Below, one piece after another: positions 54,188-64,000 of a DNA stretch of 64,000 nucleotides. The translations under genes and the position numbers were made by a program. The DNA is from Ascoidea tarda (nom. inval.) (taxonomy: Eukaryota > Ascomycota > Saccharomycetes > Ascoideales > Ascoideaceae). The stretch covers positions 17,477-81,476 of the forward strand of contig JAKTTS010000010.1 in assembly GCA_030560485.1 (NCBI GenBank). The letters are read 5' to 3'. The notes beneath the pieces were generated by a model. It ran no database searches. It was not told the origin of the DNA and saw only the letters and a program-made list of their open reading frames with translations. The first letter of the stretch is position 1, and each line of letters opens with the position of its first letter.

Positions 54188-55888
54188 ATGGATGACAAAG
54201 TATTAGGTATTCTTGGTGGGGGTCAGCTTGGTCGTATGGTCCTTGAGGTTGCTAATCGTTTGAACATAAAGACATATATTTTAGATAGTGGTACTAATAC
54301 ATCAGCAAAACAAATATCTAATTCTACTGAACATATTGATGGTTCATTCAAGGATGCTGAGTCTATCAAAGAACTTTGCAAAAAATCCGATGTGATCACC
54401 ATTGAAATTGAACACATCAATGCTGATATATTAATTGATATTCAAAAATCAAACCCCAATTTGAAAATCTTCCCATCACCAAAAATTATTAAGTTGATCC
54501 AAGATAAATATATTCAAAAAATTCATTTTATTCATAATGACATCAGCGTTGTTGAATCTGCCTCTGTCGAAAAAAGCGAGGAGTCATTGATAAAAATCGG
54601 TGGGAAGTTTGGATATCCCTTCATGTTGAAATCTAGAACCTTGGCTTATGACGGTAGAGGGAATTTTGTTGTTAATTCTAAAGAAGATGTTCTAAAAGGC
54701 TTGGAGTTTTTAAAAAACAACAATTTATTATATGCCGAAAAATGGTGTCCATTTATCAGGGAGCTTGCAGTTATGGTTGTTTTAACCCAGAATGGAAGTG
54801 TTCATACATATCCAACAGTTGAAACTATTCACAAAAACAATATATGTCATATTGTTTATGCACCTGCTGAAGTATCTTCTAAGATTCAAGTTGCAGCTCA
54901 GGAATTGGCTAAGAAGGCTGTCAGTTCTCTTAAAGAAGCTGGTGCTGGTATTTTTGGTGTAGAAATGTTTCTTTTAGAAGATGGAGAGCTTCTTATCAAT
55001 GAAATAGCTCCAAGGCCTCACAATTCAGGCCATTATACTATTGATGCGTGTGTTTGTTCTCAGTTCGAAGCACACATCAGAGCTGTTATGGGGTTGCCAA
55101 TTCCAGAAGGCGCTACTTCGTTTTCAACCAACACCACTAGTGCTATCATGCTAAATGTTATTGGGTTTAAAGAACCAAATGGAGAGTTGAAGGCTTGCCA
55201 TAGAGCATTTGAAACGGCAGGTGCATCTGTTTATCTCTATGGTAAATCAAGTAGACACGAGAGAAAAGTTGGACATATCAATATTGTTGGTAGCTCAATA
55301 GAAGAAAACAAGAAGAAGTTGGATTATATAATGAATGGTGTTTCGTCGAAGGTTCCAAGTTCAATTGCTGGAACATCAAAAAAGCCTTTAATTGGTGTTG
55401 TAATGGGATCAGATTCTGATTTGCCTGTGATGGCAGTTGGAGCCAATATTCTCAAGAAATTTAACATTCCATTTGAGCTTTCAATAGTTTCTGCGCACCG
55501 GACACCATTGCGTATGGTGGAATATGCTAAAAGTGCTGGGGACAGAGGGTTGAAGGTTATTATTGCAGGAGCTGGTGGTGCGGCTCATCTTCCAGGTATG
55601 ATTGCAGCTATGACTACATTGCCAGTTATAGGTGTTCCTGTTAAAGGATCGAGTCTCGATGGAGTTGACTCGTTATATTCAATCGTTCAAATGCCCCGAG
55701 GTATTCCAGTTGCAACGGTTGCAATTAACAACTCGACCAATGCTGCGTTGTTGGCTATTAGGATTTTGTCTTCATTTATTCCCGAGTATAGAGAGGAAAT
55801 GGGAAGATATATGGCAGAGATGGAAAGGGAAGTGAATGGGAAAATTGAAAGAATTGAAAGCATTGGATATGAGGCATATCTTAAATAG
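54188..55888 (+). CDS. ADE2: Phosphoribosylaminoimidazole carboxylase
   Basis: The protein is 566 residues; yeast Ade2 is 571. The N-terminal PurK-type ATP-grasp part starts [20 protein letters not shown] and includes [20 protein letters not shown] and [19 protein letters not shown]. The PurE-type part starts near residue 400 with [22 protein letters not shown] and [11 protein letters not shown], all active-site landmarks. It converts AIR to CAIR in de novo purine synthesis in the cytosol; loss gives red colonies in many yeasts. No in-frame CTG codon occurs in my hand scan. A TGACTC site lies upstream. Confidence 0.98.
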   Translation: MDDKVLGILGGGQLGRMVLEVANRLNIKTYILDSGTNTSAKQISNSTEHIDGSFKDAESIKELCKKSDVITIEIEHINADILIDIQKSNPNLKIFPSPKIIKLIQDKYIQKIHFIHNDISVVESASVEKSEESLIKIGGKFGYPFMLKSRTLAYDGRGNFVVNSKEDVLKGLEFLKNNNLLYAEKWCPFIRELAVMVVLTQNGSVHTYPTVETIHKNNICHIVYAPAEVSSKIQVAAQELAKKAVSSLKEAGAGIFGVEMFLLEDGELLINEIAPRPHNSGHYTIDACVCSQFEAHIRAVMGLPIPEGATSFSTNTTSAIMLNVIGFKEPNGELKACHRAFETAGASVYLYGKSSRHERKVGHINIVGSSIEENKKKLDYIMNGVSSKVPSSIAGTSKKPLIGVVMGSDSDLPVMAVGANILKKFNIPFELSIVSAHRTPLRMVEYAKSAGDRGLKVIIAGAGGAAHLPGMIAAMTTLPVIGVPVKGSSLDGVDSLYSIVQMPRGIPVATVAINNSTNAALLAIRILSSFIPEYREEMGRYMAEMEREVNGKIERIESIGYEAYLK

Positions 55889-56545
55889 AGATGGTATTTT
55901 AAATAGAAATGATGATAAGAGATACCTGATTTTAGTTGTATCTATTGTGAAAGGATGATGTTGTGATTGGTATTGATTGAGATTGATTGGTTTTCAGTTT
56001 CAATTTCAGTTTCAGGAAATATCTTATTGAATTTTCTAAATAAATATTTAGATAGTGATTATGATTTCATCTACAGTACACAAATTGTAGGTTGAATAGC
56101 TAGTTAAAGAAGATTCAGAAAATAAAAAGAAAACAATTGAAGGAAAATTAAACAAAGGAATCAGTAAATAAAAAGAATTTAAAATTTGGAAAAAGTTGGA
56201 AAATTTTAGAAAAAAATTCAAACAAAATTATTTAATTCATGATTGTTTTGACTAATTAACAGTTGTGTTGTTTTTAGTAATTCTTTGTATATTTGATAAA
56301 ATTTTGATGAAATTTGAAAATATTTGAAGACACTTGAGAATTGAATGAGAAAGGATATTAAATTTGAATGGAACATGTGATTTGAGCAATAATTTACCAA
56401 ATCACAGGTAAACTGATAAGAATATTTTGGTGTATTAATGTTTGATGTGATTGTATAATTGTATAAATATAAGAGATATTAAAGTAAAGGACATTTTTTC
56501 AAGTCAGGCAGGCAGGAAAAGTGTGATTGAAATACAAATAGGACA
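55889..56545. promoter_or_regulatory. ADE2 3' flank and PNC1 promoter
   Basis: 657 bp, AT-rich, no gene. Microrepeats of the type 'ttgaaatttgaaaatatttgaa' near 56310-56340 and 'cagtttcaatttcagtttcag' near 55990-56012. I saw no stress-response AGGGG element. Confidence 0.35.
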
Positions 56546-57265
56546 ATGACAATCAATGCAGCATTGGTAATAATTGACCTACAAGAGGATTTTCTACCTC
56601 CTAATGGTAGTTTGGCTGTGAAAGATGGACGAGAAATTATCAGGGATGTAAACGAGTTGATCAACTTGGACAAGTACAAGTGGAGGTTGGTAATTGCCAG
56701 CAAGGACTGGCATCCCAAAGACCACTGTTCGTTTGCGAGCAATAACAACGTGAAAGAGTTCAGTTTAGTTGAATTCAGTCAGCCAGGAACAAAAGGCGCA
56801 ATTAAGGCAAAACAAGTTGTTTGGCCAGACCATTGCATTCAAAATGAAAAGGGAAGCGAGTTTGGCTATGAGTTTAGAGAAAGGTTTGAGAGATTAAAAG
56901 AGCAATACGGGAATGAAAGAGTTAAAGTGGTCAAGAAGGGATATTTGAAAGATCGAGAATACTACTCATGTTTCAACGATGTCTGGAATTCGCACCATAC
57001 GGAGATGGAGGCGATTTTGGATGAGAACGAGATTACGGATGTGTATTTCGTCGGCATTGCCTACGACTATTGCGTGTTGCACTCCTCCATCAGCTGCTCC
57101 AAGCTCAAGAGGTTCCACACATATGTGTTGAAGGATGTTTGCAAGAGCGTTGCTCCCGAAAACGACGAGGCGACGGACGAAAAATATCTAGCTCACGGAG
57201 TGAAGATTATAGGCATGAGGAGCGAGGAAGTGGCCAGAATCCGAGACCAACTGGACGCCAGATAG
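56546..57265 (+). CDS. PNC1: Nicotinamidase
   Basis: The protein is 239 residues; the yeast enzyme is 216. The catalytic triad is visible: Asp11 in VIIDLQEDF, Lys130 or Lys131 in KVVKKGYLK, and the nucleophile Cys176 in IAYDYCVLHS. The zinc ligands are Asp54, His56 (KDWHPKDH) and His96 (WPDHC). It hydrolyses nicotinamide to nicotinic acid in the NAD salvage pathway and so relieves sirtuins of inhibition. The start is the ATG at 56546 (MTINAALVIIDL). It is cytosolic or nuclear in yeast, with some import into peroxisomes. Confidence 0.95.
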   Translation: MTINAALVIIDLQEDFLPPNGSLAVKDGREIIRDVNELINLDKYKWRLVIASKDWHPKDHCSFASNNNVKEFSLVEFSQPGTKGAIKAKQVVWPDHCIQNEKGSEFGYEFRERFERLKEQYGNERVKVVKKGYLKDREYYSCFNDVWNSHHTEMEAILDENEITDVYFVGIAYDYCVLHSSISCSKLKRFHTYVLKDVCKSVAPENDEATDEKYLAHGVKIIGMRSEEVARIRDQLDAR

Positions 57266-58348
57266 GGTTGGACATTCTGGAGACAAGCTTTATTATATAG
57301 CACGATAAATGTTGACGTCGCAGATATAATTCTGTAAAGGGATATGAAATGAGTAAACATACAAGCAATTTCTGCTGGTGCAATTGCTTGTTTTTGCTGT
57401 CTGTTTCCGCCCAAGCTTTTCCATGAAAATTAAACGTGGCTTTCGCGGAGAACGCGTCCTGCACCCACGGGGAGACAGACTGCGTGTGGAGCAGCCCAGA
57501 AAGACAGGCTCCCACTGGCACAGGGCTAGCAAAAAAAAAGCTTGTTCAGGCAGGACAATAGCGCGGGCGAGAGCGGCGCGAAAAGCGGCTCTAGCCCAGC
57601 AGCCAATCAGAGTGCGAACGGGAGCGGTGGACCGCTGGAAGCACGGAAATTGGCTGGTCATTTGCTGCGTGTGGTGTGTGCAGCCCTCCCTGGTGTGTCT
57701 GTTCTTTTGTTGTTTTCAAAAAACAAGAGAAAAAAAGCTTCTTGTTTCTTGTTGCTGAATTCTAATAGTTCTAATAATACCCTGCTCCACGACTCGCACA
57801 GCCAATCGTCCTGCTCCTGCTGCTGCTTCCTCTGCCCCCTCCGCCGCCTCTGGCCTCTGAAACGCGTGTCCTGGCTCAGACCCCTGTTCTGCCTCCTCTG
57901 CTTCTTCTGCTGCGCTCGCTGCTTCTTCTGCCTCTGCTCCCACCTCCGGTTCAATTCTCCTTGTGCTCCCAATCAGAAAAGACACCACCTCGCCAACAAG
58001 CATTTCTGCGTATTCAAATTCCCTAATAACAATACTCCAGAAAGCACAGCTCAAGCCTAACACAAAGTTTCTATTCCTTATTTACTGCTCAAGCCCTCTC
58101 AAAACTCTTGTTTTGCTTCTTGTTTCGTTCTTATTTTTCTTGGTTCTTACCTTGCTCCTAATTCCTCATCTCTTTTTCGTCGCCCTTTTCCCACCCAGCA
58201 ATACAAGATAATCCTCCTGCGGTTTCATCTGTTTCCATCTCTGTTTCCATCTTCTCTCAGATACCACTCCCTTCGCTTGCTCTGGATTTCTCTTTTTCTC
58301 CTTTTCCACTACCTACCATTATCTATCCAGTCCACAAAGTAGCCGCCG
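57266..58348. other. Long GC-richer intergenic region and RIM8 leader
   Basis: 1083 bp between PNC1 and RIM8. The left part (about 57400-57720) is among the most GC-rich DNA of the window, with ORFs open on both strands, a sign of composition and not of genes. About 57810-58340 is pyrimidine-rich on the plus strand and probably serves as promoter and 5' leader of RIM8. No Rim101-type GCCAAG site was found. No RNA gene is recognised. Confidence 0.45.
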
Positions 58349-61153
58349 ATGAGGCGAGCAGTAAACAAACTACTACCTTCAAGAACTAAAGTTCTTTCAT
58401 CCACCATTTCCAATATTTCAAAAAACCTAAGACTTGATAATCTAAATGCTATAGAAGAGTTTTATCTATCCTTAAGCGACCCCACAAAGATCTGCTTCAA
58501 ACCTGGTGACTTGATCAGAGGCGACCTCATCCTATCCTTGAAGAAAAAAATTATCAACATCACTATCGAACTATCCATCAATGGCTCCGTCAAAATAAAA
58601 TCCTACGGTTCAACTACTCCTGTCTCTTCCTCAACAAGAAAGGTCTCCCTCTTTTCAAACAAATCAATCTTATATGGTGCCAACAACAACGTTCACAACA
58701 ACAATAACACAAATAAAGACACACCTGCCAATATAAGCATAAACACTCTACCTTCTTTAAGTAAAGGCAAACATAAATTTCCCTTTGAAATTAAACTACC
58801 TAAAAACCACATCTTCACCTCCATTCGTTTTGAAAAAGGCTCAATCTCCTATTCATTAAAGGCTAAAATCATCCACAACTCCATAAATTCTCCCTCTATA
58901 TCTCCTTCATCCTCCCATTCTCTATCCTCAACTCACACCCATCACAACCATGACCACAATCATTCAAAACGATTTTCAAAACTATACAAACTCAACAATA
59001 AGTCCTCATCTTCAAATGTTACACATAATAACAACAACAACAACTACTGCAATAGCAATAGCAACTCAGATGACGACTCAGATGACTCAGTATCCTCCCA
59101 CTCAAATTTAATAGCTGTTTGTGAAAGAAATATATCTATTCTATGTCCCATCAATATATCAAACTTATCAAAACCAAAACCAAGAGTCCTAACCGTAAAA
59201 CCCAAGCAAAAATACATCAAAAAAGGCCTATCTTCCTCAACAACCCTCAACTCTGGAAACTCCTCTTCAAACAAATCAACTGACGACGATTCCTCTCTCA
59301 CTCTAACTAGTAATCCAAACTCCATATCAAATTCAATGACAAACTCAAACTCAAACTCAAATTCCAATTCAATATCAAATTCCACATCCCTAAAAAACTC
59401 TCTTAAAAATTCAATCAAATTACTAGTCATTGTTCCAACCCTAGGCTACTTGAAAGGTGACCTAATCCCAATAACTGTTTACCTACAGCACATCAAAAAC
59501 CTCCAATCAATCAATGGCATAATAATAACTCTAATACGCATTTGCAGAGTTGATAACAGCCCCAATGGTGCTGTTCAGTCTTTCAGAAAAGACCTAGCTC
59601 AAACCATCAAACCTCTCATAGTTGATCCCAAAACTCTAAACGCCGAAGTAAGCACAATGCTAAGAATCCCCTATGATATATTCCCAACCATCGTTGGCTC
59701 CCCATTAATCTCCTTCCAGTATTACATCGAAGTCTTGGTCAATCTATCAAACCAAAAAAATACTGTTTCTCTATTATTGGGCAATGGTGCTGTCTCTGAT
59801 GGCTCATCTAGCTATGACTCAAACGCTTTAAACTCTGCTATAATCAAAAGTTCCTCTCCAATAGTGGCCAACGACATCAATAACGATCACTATCTACAAT
59901 TACTAAAAGATGGCGACTCATTGTTCAAATCCAACAATGACCTAATTTTCAACGTTGATAAATTAAGAAGAATGAAAGATGTCTTAACTCTAACAACTGA
60001 AATTATCATTGGAACCGAAAGAAACAATGATCTAATAAAACAACAACAACAACCACAACAACCACAACAAAACTCCCGAAACAATATCAATATCAATAAT
60101 ATCATCAACAACAACCTAGCTGTAAATTACAACACAAACAGATCTTCGTCTGACATAAATCTAAAATTAAATTTTTCAAACCCTAATATAAATAATTCCT
60201 TAAATTCTAACAATTCTTCAACTGCTTGTATTTCTAATCAAAACTCCACAGAAAATGGAGATATAAATACTGCCACCACTATTACTAACATTAATAATAA
60301 TAATAACATCAATAATAATAATAACAACAATAATAATAATAACATCAATAATAATAATAACATCAATAATAATAACGATAATGGTATTAATTTACATTTT
60401 CCCATGCCGCCCATACCGACAAACTTTGATTTGTCTGGCCCAAATTTGATCTCATCATTACCCAGATATGGAGAAATTCGGGATAATAATTCAAACATAA
60501 ATCTTAATAATCTTAATAATAATAACAATAATAACAGCTCAATATCCGTTTCAGCCTTGGTTAATAGTAACTTGTCTGAAAAAGAATTATTAAAATTGAA
60601 AGAAAATTTATTATTGCCATCAGAGCCGCCATTAGAAGCCCCAAATTTATCTGAGTCTTTTGTGATTCAGCAACAGTCACTGATATCAGAAACAGATAAC
60701 TTGCCTATTGTTCCTGAGCTTCCCCCTTTACCAGCAATTTTGCTTCAATCTATACAACAACCTATAAATGAAATTCCGAATGAATTTGCTGGTCAAGATA
60801 CAATAATGACTGAAAGATTTGATCCAATAAGAACAAATGATAGTGATACATTAGATTCCCAAATGTCAAATGATATTCATAATAATTCACAAGTAACTAT
60901 CTCAAAACAAAATAACGACAGTCAAATCAATGATGATTATCCTGATGATGATCCAGATAGAGAAAGAGAAAGAATACGGCGGATCACAAATAGTAGATAC
61001 TCTGCCACTGCAAATTACATAGCATTAACTGATGATGATCTTAAAGATTCTGTTCCAAGGTACGAAGAACCTATAAGCAATTTAACTTTAAACAATAATA
61101 CAGTCAGGTTTCAAGGGAACCAAGTTTCAAAACCAGATAGTATTTCAAGTTAA
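58349..61153 (+). CDS. RIM8: Arrestin-related pH-signalling adaptor Rim8
   Basis: The protein is 934 residues; yeast Rim8 is 542, and the excess is Asn/Ser runs. The arrestin N-domain starts near residue 38 (FYLSLSDPTKICFKPGDLI, then LSLKKKIINITIEL). Matching blocks to Rim8 are HKFPFEIKLPKNHIFTSIRFE, GSISYSLKAKI and ISNLSKPKPR. The arrestin C-domain has GDLIPITVYL, IRICRVDNS, FRKDLAQTIKPLIVDPKTL and SFQYYIEVLVNLS, then VDKLRRMKDVLTLTTEIIIG. A VPRYEEP near residue 900 is a PY-like element for Rsp5-type ligases. Rim8 (PalF) links the Rim21 plasma-membrane sensor to ESCRT and so to Rim101 activation at alkaline pH. Poly-Asn tracts lie near 60290-60375. Confidence 0.93.
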   Translation: MRRAVNKLLPSRTKVLSSTISNISKNLRLDNLNAIEEFYLSLSDPTKICFKPGDLIRGDLILSLKKKIINITIELSINGSVKIKSYGSTTPVSSSTRKVSLFSNKSILYGANNNVHNNNNTNKDTPANISINTLPSLSKGKHKFPFEIKLPKNHIFTSIRFEKGSISYSLKAKIIHNSINSPSISPSSSHSLSSTHTHHNHDHNHSKRFSKLYKLNNKSSSSNVTHNNNNNNYCNSNSNSDDDSDDSVSSHSNLIAVCERNISILCPINISNLSKPKPRVLTVKPKQKYIKKGLSSSTTLNSGNSSSNKSTDDDSSLTLTSNPNSISNSMTNSNSNSNSNSISNSTSLKNSLKNSIKLLVIVPTLGYLKGDLIPITVYLQHIKNLQSINGIIITLIRICRVDNSPNGAVQSFRKDLAQTIKPLIVDPKTLNAEVSTMLRIPYDIFPTIVGSPLISFQYYIEVLVNLSNQKNTVSLLLGNGAVSDGSSSYDSNALNSAIIKSSSPIVANDINNDHYLQLLKDGDSLFKSNNDLIFNVDKLRRMKDVLTLTTEIIIGTERNNDLIKQQQQPQQPQQNSRNNININNIINNNLAVNYNTNRSSSDINLKLNFSNPNINNSLNSNNSSTACISNQNSTENGDINTATTITNINNNNNINNNNNNNNNNNINNNNNINNNNDNGINLHFPMPPIPTNFDLSGPNLISSLPRYGEIRDNNSNINLNNLNNNNNNNSSISVSALVNSNLSEKELLKLKENLLLPSEPPLEAPNLSESFVIQQQSLISETDNLPIVPELPPLPAILLQSIQQPINEIPNEFAGQDTIMTERFDPIRTNDSDTLDSQMSNDIHNNSQVTISKQNNDSQINDDYPDDDPDRERERIRRITNSRYSATANYIALTDDDLKDSVPRYEEPISNLTLNNNTVRFQGNQVSKPDSISS

Positions 61154-63856
61154 ATAGCTATGATTAAAGAAACTAGTTTATTATAAAAGGAATTTTTGGT
61201 TTTTTTTCCTTTTTTTCTTTTCTTTTTTTTCCTTTTTGGTTTTGTTCTATAATTTTTCATTTTAACTTTGCAATATAAAGAAAGAACTTCTAGAATTTCA
61301 AATTTCATGTTATTATTTCCACTTCATTATTTTTTTTATTAATGTTTTTAAATTTCATTTTTTTTTTCTTTACCTTTTCTTTATCATGTCTCTATATACA
61401 TCTTTCCCTATATTTCATTTTTTTAAAATTAGTTTTTGGCCGTATTCTAGTGTATTTAATTTAGTTAATTTTTTGTTGTCATCTTTTTATTTTGTTACAT
61501 TTATTTTTTATCGGCTGTTGGTTTATTTTTTATTTATTATTTGTTACTATTATTACATAAAATTAACCAAATCTTTTTTTAGTCCAGTAGCAAAATCATC
61601 TCAAAGATGCAGAAATGCGGTTTGTGCATATTTAAGCATATATATATACAGTTGTCTTTGGTCAGCAATGACTAAGCATTGCTGCGGGTAACTTTTTGCG
61701 GCAACTGCTCGTTTCAGTTTTATGTTTTTGGTGGTTTTAAGGACAGTTGAAATAAGAACAGAGGCAGATGATTATATTTAAAAACAGTCACATTAAAATA
61801 AAATAATGAGTGCGATTAAGTGCGCCAGCTAGATCCAGAAATCGAATTTCTGTTGCTAAACGTACTGGGATTCCAATAACTTTTGAAAACACGGCTAATG
61901 TACTTGGAAATTAACATTGAAGGGTTTGCAAAACAAATCTGGTTACTGTTTTTGAGCTGGGACTGAAATGAAAATAGCAATTAGTTAATTGGATTGTTAT
62001 TGCAATTTGAACTTTTGACAGAAAGCATGGAAATAAACTTTGCTCATGCTGCCTTGAAAGCTTTGGTTACTGTATTGCTGATTTTGATTCGATTGAAACA
62101 ATTTCTAAACAGAGAGCACTAAAGAGAAACTCATTCAATTTTTTTAGAAAGCTTACAATAAATATCAGTGGCTTTCAATTGTGAAAAATTCGTAGAAAGG
62201 TTAGTGTAATTGGGTGTCACAATGTAGTCAATAGCAACTAAACCCTCCTAGAAAATTAAAAAATAACTTGAAGGTTTTATCAATTCATAAATTCTTTCAA
62301 CAAATTTCTCGATGCTAAGAACTGAAATTTTTGCTATTATTGCAATTATAGATTAAAAAATCATGATATTTTGATACTTGATTACTGATTATTCAATGTT
62401 TATTCCTTAAATGCTAAAATTTGACACTATATTTCTATTGTCTTAGTTATTTTATCAATACAATCATATATCTTTGAATGCTATAGCACAAGAATTATTG
62501 GAACTTGGTTTTAAATGTAATTGCAAATTACAGGATACTTATTATCAATTAGTAACTTGAACCAAGAGAGAATCAGTTTTGAAATTTTCAAACAACAAAG
62601 AATATTTATCCTTATAAGTATGCTCAACTCTGAAATAATTTCCCTAATAAGCTCTTGATCTGTATGTTTCCTTGTTTTTATCATGTTACGAAATTCTCAC
62701 ACACTCCTGGCTTTATGGACAAACCGTTTGGTGGCTTTTATTTATAATTTTAATTTTATTCGACATAGTAATTTCAGCTCCTACCAGCTTATGGAATGTT
62801 CTTGGTTTTCTTAATCAAAAATGTTGGCAGTCTATTTCCTTTCTTTCAAGATAATAACCTTAATCAATGGAGTTTTGTATCCATTAACTGAAGTGCAATT
62901 TCTGGGTTTACTCAAAACCAAAAATCCAACTGTCTTCCAGATTTCAAGTCAAATGAAATGGTTTGATATAAATACACGAGTTTGTTTAATATTTTGTTTT
63001 AGTTTGGTTTTTTTTATTGAAACTAATGTGCTGATTATAAATTAATTTACTAAAGCCGACAGGTCCAATATTTTTTTGACAAAATTTACTCAAATTAAAA
63101 TAAAAAACACAATGAATTTATTATAAAACAAACCCTAGAACAAATTATTGAGATTTTATAAATTATAAAATTATTTTTTTTAAACGATTTAAGCAAAATA
63201 GCAGGATTCTCTTAAAGTTACTTTCCAGTGTTTTTTGCACATTTATTTTGCTAACCTATTTTGTTTTTATTGCACCAGATAAATCTAATTTTAGAATTAC
63301 GACTAATATTTAAAATTCTGTGTTTTCTCTAATTTAACTTAGATTCTTCAAAAATGTTCGTTTTGTTACTTGGAATTGCCATTTTTTTGCAGGTTTCAAT
63401 CATTTTTGTTTCAGTTGCTTTTTGCTTTTTTGTATTCTTTGTATTTTTATTGGCACATTTATCCTCTTTCTGCAAAAGGTTTTACTTTGCTCGTTATTTT
63501 TTTGTCAAAAGATTCCCGAATATAGCATAAAATGATTATTAGCTTGTAAAACGAATTGAAATTTAGCAATTCACAAAAACAAAAGACTTGATTTTTTTGA
63601 TAATTATCAATTGTTTGGTTTAGAAAGATTTTTATTCACACATCAATTGACTGAACTGATAAAAACAATTTTTGAGAATCAAAAGAGGAAATCGAGAATT
63701 GAAGATTAGAATAACAAGACGATTAATTTTTTAAAAGTTTTAAGTCCAATCAAAATTTTTATTTGCTGTTTGAACTCAAAAAATATTTTTTATCTGGGAT
63801 GATTATGGGAATCAGCTTGATATTATCTCATCTCATTTGAAATTGCGAAGAGTAAA

Positions 63857-63900
63857 TTTGATATTATTGATATTATTGATATCTGATATCTGATATCAAG
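63857..63900. repeat. GATATTATT / GATATCT short repeats
   Basis: Three copies of 'gatattatt' run into overlapping 'gatatct' units, just before the 7-bp tandem array. It is simple AT-rich sequence, probably produced by slippage. Confidence 0.7.
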
Positions 63901-63913
63901 AAGAAAAGAAAAT

Positions 63914-64000
63914 AGATAATAGATAATAGATAATAGATAATAGATAATAGATAATAGATAATAGATAATAGATAATAGATAATAGATAATAGATAATAGA
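63914..64000. repeat. 7-bp tandem array (agataat)n, cut by the window edge
   Basis: At least 12 perfect head-to-tail copies of agataat, continuing to the last base. The unit has only one G per 7 bases, so it is not like known telomere repeats. The true length is unknown. Confidence 0.95.

Larger units (their letters stand above)
61154..64000. other. Gene-poor AT-rich terminal region
   Basis: About 2.85 kb after RIM8 with no ORF above about 100 codons and none that looks conserved. I searched by eye for tRNA B boxes and for U1, U2, U4, U5, SRP and RNase P core motifs without success. It holds T-rich stretches after RIM8 (transcript end) and tandem repeats at the right edge. It may be the promoter of a gene outside the window or a gene-poor end region. 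Confidence 0.4.

Noticed and set aside
57378-58063. Overlapping ORFs of 100-170 codons on both strands before RIM8
   Set aside because: They are open on both strands in GC-rich, pyrimidine-rich DNA and have no protein-like features; composition explains them.
57266-58348. Rim101 binding site (GCCAAG) in the RIM8 promoter
   Set aside because: I looked on both strands and found only GCCAAT and GCCAAC variants.
63914-64000. agataat array as a telomere
   Set aside because: Telomere repeats need G-rich runs; this unit has a single G and is better seen as a simple microsatellite.

Overview
The window looks like nuclear DNA of an ascomycete budding yeast (Saccharomycotina). Most genes are intronless, AT-rich and packed with Asn, Gln and Ser codon runs. 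The two introns I can support have the yeast 5' site GTATGT and a branch site TACTAAC or AACTAAC. The recognisable genes are yeast housekeeping genes: FUN12 (5' part only), YVH1-like, MTC1, NNF2-like, TRM13, TMA19, COX4, PAP1, a Bem4-like gene, SKY1, a SYH1/SMY2 GYF gene, SEC7, ADE2, PNC1 and RIM8. There is also a U6 snRNA gene. ADE2 contains no in-frame CTG by my hand scan. That fits AT bias, or a lineage with altered CUG decoding such as the Asn-rich filamentous yeasts, but it does not prove either.

Layout. 1-2028 (-): N-terminal two thirds of eIF5B. 2556-12037: two proteins carrying a mitochondrial-Lon-type substrate-binding N domain but no ATPase or protease, on either side of a YVH1-like gene whose catalytic Cys is Tyr. 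12742-18250: MTC1 and NNF2-like, divergent. 18553-20579: a spliced velvet-family gene of VelB type, a regulator class known from filamentous and dimorphic fungi and absent from S. cerevisiae and C. albicans as far as I know. 21174-26624 (-): a very large acidic protein with several SUMO-interaction-like motifs and an AT-hook. 26999-28364: small uncharacterised ORFs. 28717-35426: TRM13, TMA19, COX4, a possible broken small ORF, and PAP1. 35861-41080: Bem4-like gene, then U6 snRNA and SKY1 head to head. 41472-51786 (-): GYF gene with a newly placed first exon, then SEC7. 52436-61153: acetyltransferase-like gene, ADE2, PNC1, RIM8. 61154-64000: no gene seen; it ends in a 7-bp tandem repeat that runs off the window.

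Functional themes are translation and RNA (FUN12, TRM13, PAP1, U6, SKY1, GYF), trafficking and signalling (SEC7, MTC1, RIM8, Bem4-like), NAD and purine metabolism (PNC1, ADE2) and respiration (COX4). The points most worth following are the orphan Lon N-domain pair, the VelB gene in a yeast, the dead-looking Yvh1, and U6 sharing its promoter with the splicing-factor kinase gene SKY1. GC-richer islands sit at several promoters and gene starts in an otherwise AT-rich sequence.
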